Counted from the first letter of the stretch, positions 27,591 to 38,903 are shown. The stretch: DNA of 64,000 bases from Burkholderia sp. (GCA_031253835.1 JAIRVP010000015.1:62001-126000), one strand, 5' to 3'. Notes: generated from the sequence alone by a model not told the origin. Translations and numbers: made by a program.

Positions 27591-29890
27591 ACGCGTCGGA
27601 CGACACGCTCGAATTTACCGGCGGCCTCGTCGCGCGGCTGCCCGAGCCGGCCGATTTCGGCATCGCGCTCGCGGAAGGCTTCGCGCGTCGCCTCGGCGAC
27701 CTCGCGCGGCGTGCCGGCGCGCCGTCCGCAGCGGCACGCTGGGCAGCACGCGCCGCGTTCGCGACGAGCCGTGCAACGGCCGGCGGTCACGTGTGCGTCG
27801 CGCTCGGCGCACTCGCGCAGCGCTACGAAGCACCGCTCGACGAGGTGCGCGCGGCGCTTGCCGCGAGCGGCGTGGTTGCGTTCGGCACGCTTGCGCGCGG
27901 CGACGAGCGGCCGCTGATCGTCGACCGGCACGACCACCTGTATCTGTCGCGCTATTTCGATTACGAACGGCGGCTCGCCGATGCGCTCGTCGCGCAGGCG
28001 GGTGTTGCTGTGCCGGACGAAGGCCTGTCGCCCGACCGGCTGCGCGACAACCTCGCGCGTTACTTCGGGCCGGCCACCGGCGAAGTCGACTGGCAGCGCG
28101 TGGCGGCGATCGTCGCGCTGACGGGCCGCGTGACGATCGTCAGCGGCGGCCCCGGCACGGGCAAGACGACGACCGTCGTCGGCGTGCTGGCCTGCCTGCT
28201 CGACGCGCACCCGGGGCTGCGCATCGCGCTGGCCGCACCGACCGGCAAGGCCGCACAGCGGATGCAGGAAGCGCTGCATGCACGGGCCGGCGACCTGCCG
28301 CCCGAGCTGGCGGCGCGCCTGCCCGACACGTCGTATACGCTGCATCGGCTGCTCGGCGGCGGCGGGGCGGCCGGCTTCCGCCATCATCGCGACAATCCGC
28401 TGCCGTACGACCTGATCGTCGTCGACGAGGCGTCGATGATCGACGTCGCGCTCGCCGCGCACCTGCTCGACGCGCTTGCGCCCGGCGCACGGCTCGTATT
28501 GCTTGGCGACAAGGATCAACTGGCCGCGGTCGAAGCGGGCGCCGTGTTCGCGGAGCTGAGCGCGCGGCCTGCCTTTACGGCCGCGGCGCGCACGCGCATC
28601 GCACAGGCGCTCGGCATCGACGAGGCCGTGTTTGTCGCCGCGTTGCCGGTGCTGGACGATGCCGCGGCGGCAGGGGTTCCGGCTGCGAGTCCGGCTTCCG
28701 CTTCGGCCCCGGCGTCGCCTTCGGCAACTGCTTCCGTTTCACGCAAACCGGCGTCCCGACCGAAGGCCGATCCGCGACAGGCGTCGCTCTTCGACGACGA
28801 ACTGCAGGATGACGAAGTTTCGTCGGCCGCGCTCGCGTCGCCACTGCCCGCTGCCCCGACGCCGGCCGATATCGGCGCGGCCGCTACCACGGGCAACACG
28901 CCGGCATGGATCGAAGCCGACGAACTCGCGTGGCTCGATGCCGTCGAACTGCCGCCGTTCGACGCAGGCGACGTGGCGCTTGCGTCGGTGACGGCCGCCG
29001 CATCGCCGTCGACCGGCGAGACCGCCACCGCGTCCGCCATGCCCGCGCCGGCACCGCTGGCGGACTGCGTCGTCTGGCTCGAACGCAATTATCGTTTCGG
29101 TCTCGATTCGCCGATCGGGCGGCTGTCGCTCGCGATCCGCAGCGGCGACGTGCAGGCCGCGCTCGATGCACTGCCCGCCGACGACGCGGCCGCCGCGTCG
29201 TTCCACGACGATGCGGGCGATTCGCTTGCATCGTCGACGGTCGAGCGGCTCGCGCGGCGGTTCGGCGCTTACCTCGACGCGTTGCGCGACGCGCTGGCCG
29301 CGCCGGTGCCCGATCCGCTGCCGCTGTTCGATGCGCTCAACCGGTTCCGGATCCTGTGCGCGACCCGCAACGGCTCGCGCGGCGCGGAGCACGTCAACGC
29401 GCTCGTGGCCGCGCATGTGCGGCACGCGGCGCGCGTACCGCTCGCGGTCGGCGCACACTGGTTCACCGGGCGGCCGATCATGGTGACGCGCAACGACTAT
29501 GCGCTCGGGCTGTTCAACGGCGACATCGGTATCGCGTTGCCCGATGCGCACGGCGTGCTGCGCGTGTGGTTCAGGCGCGCGGACGGCACCGCGCGTGCGG
29601 TGTCGCCGGCCGCGCTGCCGCCGCACGAAACGGCATTCGCGCTGACCGTCCACAAATCGCAGGGCTCGGAATTCGACGAAGCCGCGCTCGTGCTGCCGGC
29701 CTCGTTCAGCCGGGTGCTCACGCGCGAGCTGGTCTATACGGCCGTCACGCGTGCCCGTACGCGCGTCCAGGTGATCGGGCCGCGGCGTGTGCTGGCGCAG
29801 GCGGTCGCCACGCGCACGCAGCGCGATTCGGGGCTCGCGGCGCGCGTCGACGAAGCGCTTGCACGGCGCCGCACGGAGGTTGCGCGATGA
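27587..29890 (+). CDS. recD: Exodeoxyribonuclease V alpha subunit RecD
   Basis: 767 residues from ATG 27587. Superfamily 1B 5'-3' helicase: Walker [11 protein letters not shown] at about 187-196, motif [11 protein letters not shown] near 280, motif [16 protein letters not shown], and the C-terminal [14 protein letters not shown] and VYTAVTRAR motifs. Between motif III and the conserved [11 protein letters not shown] segment lies an insertion of about 130 residues (roughly 355-490) rich in Ala, Ser and Pro. It contains QASLFDDE at 398-405, which fits the sliding-clamp binding consensus. Translationally coupled to recB and arfB. Confidence 0.94.
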   Translation: MNASDDTLEFTGGLVARLPEPADFGIALAEGFARRLGDLARRAGAPSAAARWAARAAFATSRATAGGHVCVALGALAQRYEAPLDEVRAALAASGVVAFGTLARGDERPLIVDRHDHLYLSRYFDYERRLADALVAQAGVAVPDEGLSPDRLRDNLARYFGPATGEVDWQRVAAIVALTGRVTIVSGGPGTGKTTTVVGVLACLLDAHPGLRIALAAPTGKAAQRMQEALHARAGDLPPELAARLPDTSYTLHRLLGGGGAAGFRHHRDNPLPYDLIVVDEASMIDVALAAHLLDALAPGARLVLLGDKDQLAAVEAGAVFAELSARPAFTAAARTRIAQALGIDEAVFVAALPVLDDAAAAGVPAASPASASAPASPSATASVSRKPASRPKADPRQASLFDDELQDDEVSSAALASPLPAAPTPADIGAAATTGNTPAWIEADELAWLDAVELPPFDAGDVALASVTAAASPSTGETATASAMPAPAPLADCVVWLERNYRFGLDSPIGRLSLAIRSGDVQAALDALPADDAAAASFHDDAGDSLASSTVERLARRFGAYLDALRDALAAPVPDPLPLFDALNRFRILCATRNGSRGAEHVNALVAAHVRHAARVPLAVGAHWFTGRPIMVTRNDYALGLFNGDIGIALPDAHGVLRVWFRRADGTARAVSPAALPPHETAFALTVHKSQGSEFDEAALVLPASFSRVLTRELVYTAVTRARTRVQVIGPRRVLAQAVATRTQRDSGLAARVDEALARRRTEVAR

Positions 29891-30291
29891 TGATCCGCTA
29901 TACGCTCGATCCGGCCGACGTCGAATGGACGGCCGTGCGCGCGCAGGGCGCGGGCGGGCAAAACGTGAACAAGGTGTCGAGTGCGATTCACCTGCGCTTC
30001 GACATCCGTGCGTCGTCGCTGCCGCCGGTCATCAAGGAGCGGCTCCTCGCACTGTCCGACCAGCGCATCACGCGCGACGGCATCGTCGTGATCAAGTCGC
30101 AGGAATACCGCACGCAGGAGAAGAATCGCGAGGCCGCGCTGGCGCGACTCGATTCGTTGATCGGCAGCGTCGCGTTCACGCCGCGTGCACGCGTTGCGAC
30201 GCGGCCGACGCGTGCGTCGAAGGAGCGGCGGCTCGAGCACAAGTCGCGCCGCAGCGTGGTGAAATCGGGGAGAGGGAGGGTGATCGACTGA
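29887..30291 (+). CDS. arfB: Alternative ribosome-rescue factor ArfB (peptidyl-tRNA hydrolase)
   Basis: 134-residue YaeJ/ICT1-type protein that enters stalled ribosomes and releases the peptide from tRNA. The catalytic GGQ is at residues 23-25 within [18 protein letters not shown], and the C-terminal tail is strongly basic ([20 protein letters not shown]), as needed to sit in the empty mRNA channel. Its ATG overlaps the recD stop, so it is expressed with the RecBCD genes. No terminator is obvious before the convergent EAL gene. Confidence 0.95.
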   Translation: MMIRYTLDPADVEWTAVRAQGAGGQNVNKVSSAIHLRFDIRASSLPPVIKERLLALSDQRITRDGIVVIKSQEYRTQEKNREAALARLDSLIGSVAFTPRARVATRPTRASKERRLEHKSRRSVVKSGRGRVID

Positions 30292-30341
30292 CGCATGAAC
30301 GGCCGGCGGCCCGTGCTGGCCGATGTCCGCTGCCCGCACGG

Positions 30342-31622
30342 CTAGCGCATCACCGTTCCCGCGCTGTCGAGCACGAAGTCGACGCAGAACACGACCAGCC
30401 GGCTCTGCGCGCGGATCGCGACGGCGGCCGTATAGCAGTCGCGGCCTTCCGTCAGCGAGAAGTGCGGTCCCATCAGCGCGACGCGTCCCGGTGCGGCGAT
30501 CGCGCGCTGGAAGTACGGGCGTCGCGACCAGTTGCTGTGGGTTTCGGGGAACAGCGGCGCGAGCCGGGTGGCGCCCGCCTGGCCGTCGTCGGCGCGGGCG
30601 CCGATCGACGGCAGGAACTGCTCGCCGATCTCGTCGGTGACGAACACGCGGCGCGCGGCCGGCACCGCGAACACGCGTTGCGCGGCGTCCTGCAGGTTGC
30701 CGCTCGCGGAAAACGCGGCCGCACCGGTGAGCACGAGCCGCTCGATGGCGTCGAAGCCCGGTTGCTCGGCGACGACCGGCGTATGCCGGTCGCCGATGAA
30801 GCGCTGCCACGCAGCGTCGAGCATCGCGGGCGCGGCCGCGCTCGCGTGCGCGATCGACGCATCGGGCTGGCCGAACTGGAAACCCTGCACGAAATCGATA
30901 TCGGCTTCCATCAGTGCCTGCAGCGCGTCGTCGCTTTCGACGCCTTCGGCCAGCACCATCGCGCCGGCCTGGTGCAGCATCGACACGAGGTGATGCATGA
31001 TGCGGCGATCGTCGGCCGACCCGGTCGAGCGCTCGACGAGCGAGCGGTCGAGCTTGACGATGTCGGGCCGTGCGCGCCATACACGGTCGAAATTCGAGAA
31101 TCCGGTGCCGAAATCGTCGATCGCGATCAGGAAATCGCGATGCTGGATCATGTCGATCGTGCGGGCGAGCGCGGCTTCGTCGCGCGCCGGTTGCTCGACG
31201 ACTTCCAGCACGATGCGGTTCGGCGGCAACCCGAAATGCCGGCACAGCGCCTCGACGAACTCGCGCTGCACGAGGCCCGTATCGAGCACGCGCGGCGTCA
31301 CGTTCAGGAACAGCCAGCCGTCGCCGATTCCCTGCGCGACGAAGTTGGCCGTGTGCAGGCAGCGCGCGAGCCGGTCGAGCAGCAGCGCATCGGCGTCGGC
31401 GCGCGTCCGGTCGAAGAGGGCCGTGGGCGAGATCAGCGTGCCGTTCGCGTCGACGACGCGCAACAGCGCCTCGTAGCCGACGACGCGCTTGTGCGTGATC
31501 GACAGCACGGGCTGGAACACGCTGCGCAGCGTCGTGGTGCGATAGGTGGCGAGCCAGCCGCCGGGCGTCGGCGTGAGGCGTTCGAGCAGGGAGTCGAGCG
31601 ATAGGTCGCGGGCGGGCTTCAT
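30342..31622 (-). CDS. EAL-domain cyclic-di-GMP phosphodiesterase with C-terminal sensor-like domain
   Basis: 426 residues from ATG 31622. The EAL domain keeps the residues needed for activity: EALLR, the Asn in FLNVTP, LEVVEQ, IDDFGTG, VKLDRS, AEGVE and QGFQFG. It should therefore hydrolyse c-di-GMP to pGpG. After a linker, about residues 265-426 resemble a PAS/Cache-like ligand domain (PETHSNWSRRPYFQRAI, then FSLTEGRDCYTAAVAI), as in the YkuI class of EAL proteins. No membrane helix, so a cytoplasmic sensor enzyme. There is no GGDEF domain. Start choice is uncertain because the ribosome-binding site is weak; ATG 31685 is the alternative. Confidence 0.85.
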   Translation of the reverse strand: MKPARDLSLDSLLERLTPTPGGWLATYRTTTLRSVFQPVLSITHKRVVGYEALLRVVDANGTLISPTALFDRTRADADALLLDRLARCLHTANFVAQGIGDGWLFLNVTPRVLDTGLVQREFVEALCRHFGLPPNRIVLEVVEQPARDEAALARTIDMIQHRDFLIAIDDFGTGFSNFDRVWRARPDIVKLDRSLVERSTGSADDRRIMHHLVSMLHQAGAMVLAEGVESDDALQALMEADIDFVQGFQFGQPDASIAHASAAAPAMLDAAWQRFIGDRHTPVVAEQPGFDAIERLVLTGAAAFSASGNLQDAAQRVFAVPAARRVFVTDEIGEQFLPSIGARADDGQAGATRLAPLFPETHSNWSRRPYFQRAIAAPGRVALMGPHFSLTEGRDCYTAAVAIRAQSRLVVFCVDFVLDSAGTVMR

Positions 31623-32098
31623 GTCAACGGTGCCCGGGGGCGAGCGGTGGGGCGGGAGCGCGGCGCCACGCCGATGCAGTCGCACGCGCAGGCGGACGCG
31701 AAAGAACGTGGAGCATCGAGGCCGCCTTCTGCGGATAAGTGTTCCGAGTGTAACGGCATTGCGGCCGCGAGCGTATCAGGGTAACTCCAGACGCAAACGG
31801 TAATACGGCGCGGCCGTGGCCGGCGCGCAGGGGTACGGGGCGTTGCGCGAGTGCGTGCCGCGCATGACCGTCACGCAGCGAAGGGCGCCGCCGCAGCACA
31901 TGACAACCCGGCCGCATGGCGAATGGTAGAGGGGGTACGGGAAATCCCGGCGGCCGGCACCGGCACGTGCGGGATCGGCCGTCAGATGAATGCAGGTGCG
32001 CTGCGGCGCCATTCGCGGCGCGTTGGCAGACGAGCGCCGCGTGTCACCGGCGATTGACGATCGACGATGACCGCGCGACGAGCGACGGCGCCGGTGCC
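31623..32098. other. Non-coding gap of about 475 bases
   Basis: Lies between the EAL gene start and the end of the DMT transporter gene, both on the minus strand. It should hold the EAL promoter. I see no convincing ORF, terminator or repeat. Confidence 0.5.
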
Positions 32099-33025
32099 TC
32101 AGGTCGCTTCGCCGCCGCGCGGCCGGACGCCGGGGATCCGCTTGATCACGCCGGTCGCGAGCGCGGTGCCGACGAGCACGATCGCGCAGCCTTCGATCAT
32201 CACGGCCGACACGTGTTCGCCGAGGAACAGCGCACCCCACAGCAGCCCGAACACGGGGATCACGAACGTGACGGTAATCGCCCGGGCGGGGCCGATATGC
32301 GCGATCAGGTAGAAGAAGATGAAGTACGCGACGCCCGTGCACGCGATGCCGAGCGCGAGCACCGCGCCCCATGCGTGTGCACTGACCGGCGCCGCCGGCC
32401 AGGTGGCGATCGCGAACGGCAGCAGCAGGATGGACGAGCCGATCATGCTGCCGGCCGCGTTGACGAGCGGATCGACGCCGCTCAACTTGCGCTTCGTGTA
32501 ATTGGCCGCGATGCCGTACAGCAGCGTCGCGCCGAGCGCCGCCGCGGCAGCGAGCGCGGTCGCGCTGGCGCCCGTGTCGCCGTGCGCGTTCGCGATCTGG
32601 TTCCACACGAGCGTGAGCACGCCGGCAAAGCCGATCACGAGACCGAGCGCGCGCGGCAGCGACAGCTTGTCCTTCAGCCACAGGTACGCGACGAGTGCGC
32701 CCCACAGCGGCGTCGTCGCGTTGATCACCGACGTCACGCCGGCCGACAGCGTCAGCTCGGCGAACGCGAACAGGCAGAACGGGATGCCCGAGTTCAGCGC
32801 GCCGACGACGAACAACGGCCACGCATGGCGGCGCAGCCGCGTACCAAGGTCGGCGGGTTTGAAGCGCGTCAGCGCGAAGCCCGTGAGAAACAGCGCGCCG
32901 ATACCGACGCGCAACGCCATCAGCGGCGCGACGCCGAGATCGACCACGCCGATCCGGATGAAGAGGAACGACGCGCCCCACAGGGCAGCGAGCACGGTCA
33001 GCAGGAAAGCGTTCTTGGGCGACAT
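32099..33025 (-). CDS. DMT-superfamily transporter (EamA)
   Basis: 308 residues with ten membrane helices in two EamA repeats; the first begins LLTVLAALWGASFLFIRIGV and the second contains ATALAAAAALGATLLYGIAA. Such proteins export amino acids or metabolites, but the substrate is not predictable. A basic tail (KRIPGVRPRGGEAT) ends in the cytoplasm. Appears to be a single-gene unit. Confidence 0.85.
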   Translation of the reverse strand: MSPKNAFLLTVLAALWGASFLFIRIGVVDLGVAPLMALRVGIGALFLTGFALTRFKPADLGTRLRRHAWPLFVVGALNSGIPFCLFAFAELTLSAGVTSVINATTPLWGALVAYLWLKDKLSLPRALGLVIGFAGVLTLVWNQIANAHGDTGASATALAAAAALGATLLYGIAANYTKRKLSGVDPLVNAAGSMIGSSILLLPFAIATWPAAPVSAHAWGAVLALGIACTGVAYFIFFYLIAHIGPARAITVTFVIPVFGLLWGALFLGEHVSAVMIEGCAIVLVGTALATGVIKRIPGVRPRGGEAT

Positions 33026-33167
33026 CGATCGTGAGGGCGGGGACGGGATGCGATGAATCTTACACCGCGTTACCGCGCCGTCGTTTCACGATTCGATGAA
33101 ACGACAAGAAACGGGAAGGCCGCCGGTGGCGGCAGCGGAGCGGCCGTCCGCCGGCGGCCGTGCCCGG

Positions 33168-33416
33168 TCAGTGATGGTGCCAGCCGCCGCGTCCGCCGAA
33201 GCCGAAATTGAGCGACAGTGCCGGTCCCCAATAGCCGCCCCACGCGGGCGCATAGGCAGGCGCCGGATAGTAGTAGGCGGGGCCGGGATCGGCGTACACG
33301 GGCGCCGGCTGCACCGGCGCAGCCGTGTAATAGCCGCCAGGATAGTAGCCGTACGGGTAGTAGCAGCCGGCAAGCGTCGTGCAGGCGAGCGCCGCGGCGA
33401 CGAGGGTCCTGTTCAT
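33168..33416 (-). CDS. Small Tyr/Pro-rich lipoprotein
   Basis: 82 residues. Signal peptide with lipobox TLAGC, so lipid-modified at Cys18. The mature part is unusual: repeats of YYPYGYYPGGYY and PAPVYADPG type rich in Tyr, Pro, Gly and Ala, then a Gly-rich segment ending GGWHHH. Similar Tyr/Pro-rich small lipoproteins are common in Burkholderia; no function is known to me. Confidence 0.75.
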   Translation of the reverse strand: MNRTLVAAALACTTLAGCYYPYGYYPGGYYTAAPVQPAPVYADPGPAYYYPAPAYAPAWGGYWGPALSLNFGFGGRGGWHHH

Positions 33417-33544
33417 GATGTCTCTCCGGCGGAGCCGGCAATCGGCAGATGCTTAAGCTTAGGCCGCGCGCGGATGACACGGTGTGCAAAACGGTAACCG
33501 ATCATTTCCGGACGGTTGCCGCGCCTATTGCACCGCCGCATGCG

Positions 33545-33576
33545 AAAACGGCGCTTCCGCATCGCGGAAGCGCCGT
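33545..33576 (-). terminator. Terminator of the glycine-zipper lipoprotein gene
   Basis: Perfect 13-bp stem ACGGCGCTTCCGC with a three-base loop, followed on the minus strand by four T. Lies 35 bases after the stop. Confidence 0.75.
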
Positions 33577-33610
33577 CGGGACGTATGTCGTGCCGGGTCC
33601 GGCCGGCTGG

Positions 33611-33823
33611 TTACTTGCCGACCTGGTTGCCGATGATGCCGCCGGCTGCCGCGCCGCCCAGCGTCGACAGCGCGCTGCCGCCGATCGCCGCGCCGGCGAC
33701 GCCGCCGACCCCCGCGCCGATTGCCGTGTCGCGCTGGCGCCTCGTCATCGAATCGCAGGCCGACAGGCTGGTCACCGTTGCGACGAGGAGCGCGCATACC
33801 CCAATACGTCGAATCGAAATCAT
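33611..33823 (-). CDS. Glycine-zipper lipoprotein (OsmB-like)
   Basis: 70 residues from ATG 33823, preceded by AAGGAC. Signal peptide with lipobox SLSAC, then a basic RRQRDTAIGAGVGGVAGAAIGG segment and a second GGAAAGGIIGNQVGK segment. These alternating Gly residues form a glycine-zipper helical hairpin that packs in a membrane, as in OsmB and YMGG-type proteins. Probably an outer-membrane stress-related lipoprotein. Monocistronic, with its own terminator. Confidence 0.85.
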   Translation of the reverse strand: MISIRRIGVCALLVATVTSLSACDSMTRRQRDTAIGAGVGGVAGAAIGGSALSTLGGAAAGGIIGNQVGK

Positions 33824-33988
33824 GATCGCTGTCCTTGTGGTAGTGAACGGAGGACGCGCGACCGGCTGGCGGCCACGCATGAACCCAATCTACGCGCCGC
33901 TCCGAGGGGCTGCTGTAAGGACTTGTTAAGGCTCGCGCGGTTTCGTAATCAATTGTTTCCCGTACGTCGGCGGGCACACGACATGCGC

Positions 33989-34014
33989 AAAAAAGCCCGC
34001 TCGAAAGCGGGCTT
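33989..34014 (-). terminator. Terminator of thiC
   Basis: Nine-bp stem AAGCCCGCT with its complement and a CGAA-type loop, followed on the minus strand by six T. Located about 45 bases beyond the thiC stop. Confidence 0.85.
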
Positions 34015-34055
34015 CGTGCATCGCGATGCGATCCGGTGCGGATCGCTGCTCGCGC

Positions 34056-36101
<2,046 letters not shown>

Positions 36102-36128
36102 TCAGAGGGATGGCGGCGAAATCCGTAC

Positions 36129-36226
36129 GCTTCCCTGCGCTGGCATTATCCAGATCAGGTTCAAAGGGTATTTCTCACCCGCAATGCCGGTTATTTGACC
36201 GAGCGCATTGCAGGACCCCCGCGTTA
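36129..36226 (-). ncRNA. TPP riboswitch (THI element)
   Basis: Minus-strand RNA shows the THI landmarks in order: GCGGGGGTCCTGC, GGGTGAGAAATACCC, TTTGAACCTGATCTGGATAA and a closing CCAGCGCAGGGAAGC. Binding of thiamine pyrophosphate should reduce thiC expression. Confidence 0.93.
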
Positions 36227-36438
36227 GCAAGGGCACACGATACACCGGCTTTGCGGCGGTTTCAACCTGGAACGGATCGGATGCCGCCGGGCGATCGCCG
36301 GATCGTCGCCTGCGAACCGGGCAGGGTGCGCCGCAGCAATGGCGGCTGCCGGACGGCTTGCCGGCCGGGCCGGCAAGGGCCGAGCGGTGCAGCATTCGCG
36401 TCTTCATTTCTGGCGTCTAGAATTTTTTTTGACACCGC

Positions 36439-36464
36439 TGTCATTTCCGGCGGTGTGCTCCGTC
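36439..36464 (+). promoter_or_regulatory. Candidate ECF-sigma promoter of the MxKDx operon
   Basis: TGTCAT at 36439-36444 and CGTC at 36461-36464 with a 16-base spacer look like an extracytoplasmic-function sigma promoter. It would start transcription about 30 bases ahead of ATG 36501. A TTGACA at 36429-36434 could alternatively be a sigma-70 -35 box, but no matching -10 is clear. Confidence 0.35.
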
Positions 36465-36500
36465 TATTCGGCTCCTAAACCCATGTAGTGGAGAGATGTC

Positions 36501-36773
36501 ATGAAAAACGTATTCCTGGTTGCCTGTGTCGCCGCACTTGCCACGATCGCAACGGGCGCCTACGCGCAGAACGATGCGATGTCGAAGGACGGCATGTCGA
36601 TGTCGAAGGACGCGATGGGCCACGACGCGATGGCCAAGGACGGCGCGATGAAGAAGGACGGCATGAAGAAGCACGCGATGAAGAAGGATGCGATGAAGAA
36701 AGACGCGATGGGCCACGACGCGATGTCCAAGGGCGACGCGATGAAGAAGGACGCCATGAGCCCGTCGAACTGA
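36501..36773 (+). CDS. Periplasmic methionine-rich MxKDx pentapeptide-repeat protein
   Basis: 90 residues: a Sec signal peptide (MKNVFLVACVAALATIATGAYA) and a short mature chain made of repeats of the form AMKKD, AMSKD, AMGHD. I count 13 methionines in about 68 mature residues, with Lys and Asp at fixed places, which is the MxKDx family. The peptide has no room for an enzyme core; a sacrificial, re-reducible methionine reservoir is the likely role, as proposed for MrpX of Azospira. It is followed by cytochrome b and YedY-like genes, which could recycle methionine sulfoxide. Confidence 0.85.
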   Translation: MKNVFLVACVAALATIATGAYAQNDAMSKDGMSMSKDAMGHDAMAKDGAMKKDGMKKHAMKKDAMKKDAMGHDAMSKGDAMKKDAMSPSN

Positions 36774-36845
36774 CGGATGCGCGCGGGGCGCGGCCGGCAG
36801 CACGCACGCTTCGCGTCCCGTCGCATCATTCCGGGAGTCTTCATC

Positions 36846-37478
36846 ATGCAAACGGTTCCTGTCACGGATCGCGCGAGCCCGACGCCGCCCGCGCCGACGA
36901 TCCATCCGCCGTGGGTGCGTGTGAGCCATTGGCTCAACGCGCTCGCGGCGATCCTGATGGCGTTGTCCGGCTGGCGCATCTACGACGCGTCGCCGATCTA
37001 TCCACCGTTCACGTTCGCACACGGCATCACGCTCGGCGGCTGGCTCGGCGGCGCACTGCAATGGCATTTCGCGGCGATGTGGCTGCTGGTCGGCAACGGG
37101 CTGTTCTACCTCGCGATGTCGATCGCGACGGGGCGCTTCGCGCGCAAGCTGTTGCCCGTCACGCCGGCGTCCGTGTGGCGCGACGTCCGCGCCGCGCTCG
37201 GCGGGCGGCTGTCGCACACCGACCTGAGCGTCTACAACGCGGTGCAGCGTGCCGCGTACCTGACCGCGATCGTCGATCTCGTCGTGCTGGTGCTGTCGGG
37301 GCTCACGATCTGGAAGTCCGTGCAGTTCCCGCTGCTGCGTGAACTGTTCGGCGGCTACGACAACGCGCGCGTCGTGCATTTCTGGGCGATGTCGCTGCTC
37401 GTCGCCTTCTTTGTCGTCCATGTCGCGATGGCGCTGCTGGTGCCGCGCTCGCTGCTCGCGATGCTGCGCGGCCGCTGA
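36846..37478 (+). CDS. Cytochrome b561-type membrane subunit
   Basis: 210 residues from ATG 36846; the upstream open frame has no similarity. At least four membrane helices with histidines positioned to bind heme: HWLNALAAILMALSGW in helix 1, QWHFAAMWLLVGNGLFY in helix 2 and ARVVHFWAMSLLVAFFVVHV in the last helix. It belongs with the cytochrome b/b6-type subunits that feed electrons to periplasmic molybdoenzymes. Its position between the Met-rich peptide and the YedY-like gene suggests it is the quinol-side partner of the latter. Confidence 0.85.
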   Translation: MQTVPVTDRASPTPPAPTIHPPWVRVSHWLNALAAILMALSGWRIYDASPIYPPFTFAHGITLGGWLGGALQWHFAAMWLLVGNGLFYLAMSIATGRFARKLLPVTPASVWRDVRAALGGRLSHTDLSVYNAVQRAAYLTAIVDLVVLVLSGLTIWKSVQFPLLRELFGGYDNARVVHFWAMSLLVAFFVVHVAMALLVPRSLLAMLRGR

Positions 37479-37507
37479 CCCGCACATCGCGGGCGAAGGA
37501 AATCATC

Positions 37508-38296
37508 ATGTCGGAATCCGAAAGAAATCGCGGCGAGCCGCGCTGGACGCTCGACCGGAAGTCGCTCGAACTCGACGTGCGCCGCGAGCTCGAGATGCCG
37601 TCGCGGCGGCTCTTCAACCGGCGCGTGCTGACGCTCGGCGGCCTCGCGATGCTGACCGGCTGCACGTTGCAGGACGACGCGTCGGTCAATACGTTCCTCG
37701 AGAAAGTGTCGCGCATGAACGATCGCGTGCAGGCGTGGCTGTTCAACCCCGACCGGCTCGCGCCGACCTACACCGAAGCCGACATCACGCGCCCGTTCCC
37801 GTTCAACGCGTACTACGGGATCGACGAAGTGCGGCACGTCGACGAGTCGACGTATCGCCTCGTGCTGTCCGGCCGCGTGACGGGCAAGCGCGTGTGGACG
37901 CTCGACGAGCTTCGCGCGCTGCCGCACGCGGAACAGATCACGCGGCATATCTGCGTGGAAGGGTGGAGTGCGATCGGCCGTTGGGGCGGCACGCCGTTCG
38001 GCGCGTTCCTCGCGCGTGCGGGCGCCGACACGCGGGCGAAATACGTCGGCTTCAAGTGTGCGGACGACTACTACGAAAGCATCGACATGCCGACCGCGCT
38101 GCATCCGCAGACGCTGCTCGCGCTCGAGTACGACGGCCGCCAGTTGCCGCCGGAATACGGCTTCCCGATGAAGCTGCGGATGCCGACCAAGCTCGGCTAC
38201 AAGAACCCGAAGCACATCATGGAAATCTTCGTGACCGATACGTTCCCGGGCGGCTACTGGGTCGATCAGGGGTACAACTGGTTCGGCGGATCGTGA
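37508..38296 (+). CDS. YedY-like periplasmic molybdopterin oxidoreductase
   Basis: 262 residues. The sulfite-oxidase-type molybdopterin fold is recognised from RHICVEGWSAIGRWGG, with the Mo-binding cysteine at residue 149, and from FPMKLRMPTKLGYKNPKHI. The N-terminus has arginine pairs before a hydrophobic stretch (SRRLFNRRVLTLGGLAMLTGC), fitting Tat export and possibly a lipid anchor at Cys52. Relatives (MsrP/YedY) reduce methionine sulfoxide in periplasmic proteins. This copy is paired with a b-type cytochrome rather than with an MsrQ-like gene, and with a Met-rich peptide, so repair of that peptide is the favoured substrate. Confidence 0.87.
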   Translation: MSESERNRGEPRWTLDRKSLELDVRRELEMPSRRLFNRRVLTLGGLAMLTGCTLQDDASVNTFLEKVSRMNDRVQAWLFNPDRLAPTYTEADITRPFPFNAYYGIDEVRHVDESTYRLVLSGRVTGKRVWTLDELRALPHAEQITRHICVEGWSAIGRWGGTPFGAFLARAGADTRAKYVGFKCADDYYESIDMPTALHPQTLLALEYDGRQLPPEYGFPMKLRMPTKLGYKNPKHIMEIFVTDTFPGGYWVDQGYNWFGGS

Positions 38297-38321
38297 GCGG
38301 CGCGCGAGGTGCGCTCATCCG

Positions 38322-38603
38322 TCACGCGGATTCGCGCACCTGCAGATCGACGCGCAGGCCGACTGCCGCGGCCATGTTCACGAGCGCGTCGAGCCCGAAC
38401 AGGTTGATCTTGCCGCGCAGCAGATCGGACACGCGCGGCTGCGTGACGCCCAGCTGCTTCGCGGCCTGCGCCTGACTGAGTTCGAGCTGCGCGATGCGCT
38501 GCTTGAGCGCGATCATCAGTCCGGAGCGCAGCTTCATGTTCTCGGCCTCGGCCGGCTGGCCTTCGATTGCGTCCCAGACGCTCGCGTGGCGTTCGTTGGT
38601 CAT
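38322..38603 (-). CDS. XRE-family antitoxin (HigA-like)
   Basis: 93 residues from ATG 38603. The helix-turn-helix is clear: LKQRIAQLELSQAQAAKQLGVTQPRVSDLLRGKINLFGLDALVNMAAAVG. This is the antitoxin type that partners Gp49/RelE-like toxins. It overlaps the end of the toxin pseudogene by four bases (ATGA), the normal toxin-first order. It appears intact, so it may still bind the operator palindrome and control the locus. Confidence 0.85.
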   Translation of the reverse strand: MTNERHASVWDAIEGQPAEAENMKLRSGLMIALKQRIAQLELSQAQAAKQLGVTQPRVSDLLRGKINLFGLDALVNMAAAVGLRVDLQVRESA

Positions 38604-38903
38604 GGTTGCTTCAACTCCACCATCAGGGCGCGACAGCGCCGGGCGGCCGGGTCGATATCGGCTTTGTTCGTGCGCGCCGATTGCGTCCGGAAACCATGCA
38701 GCACGTAGATCGCTTCGGCGAACGTCGCGACGTAGACGCTCCGGAACGCACCGCTCGCATCGCGCACGCGGATTTCCCGCACGCCGACGCCGATCGTGCG
38801 CATTGGCTTCGCGCCGTGCGGGCAGCGGAAAGCCGCGGAGATTGCCCGGTGCGCTGCCGACGAAAACGACGGGCTTCGGCGGAAGGATGGTCGAATTATA
38901 CAA
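38600..38903 (-). pseudogene. Broken RelE/Gp49-family toxin gene
   Basis: Two pieces of one toxin occur in different frames. The N-terminal piece (KPVVFVGSAPGNLRGFPLPARRE) is in the antitoxin frame; the C-terminal piece (KPMRTIGVGVREIRVRDASG, then IYVLHGFRTQSARTNKADID) is in another and runs to the stop at 38600. Compared with relatives as I know them, about 16 residues between ARREA and KPM are missing, so an out-of-frame deletion near 38801-38815 is the simplest cause. No ATG or GTG stands at the expected start; TTG 38903 is the only in-frame option and it overlaps the operator. Confidence 0.7.
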
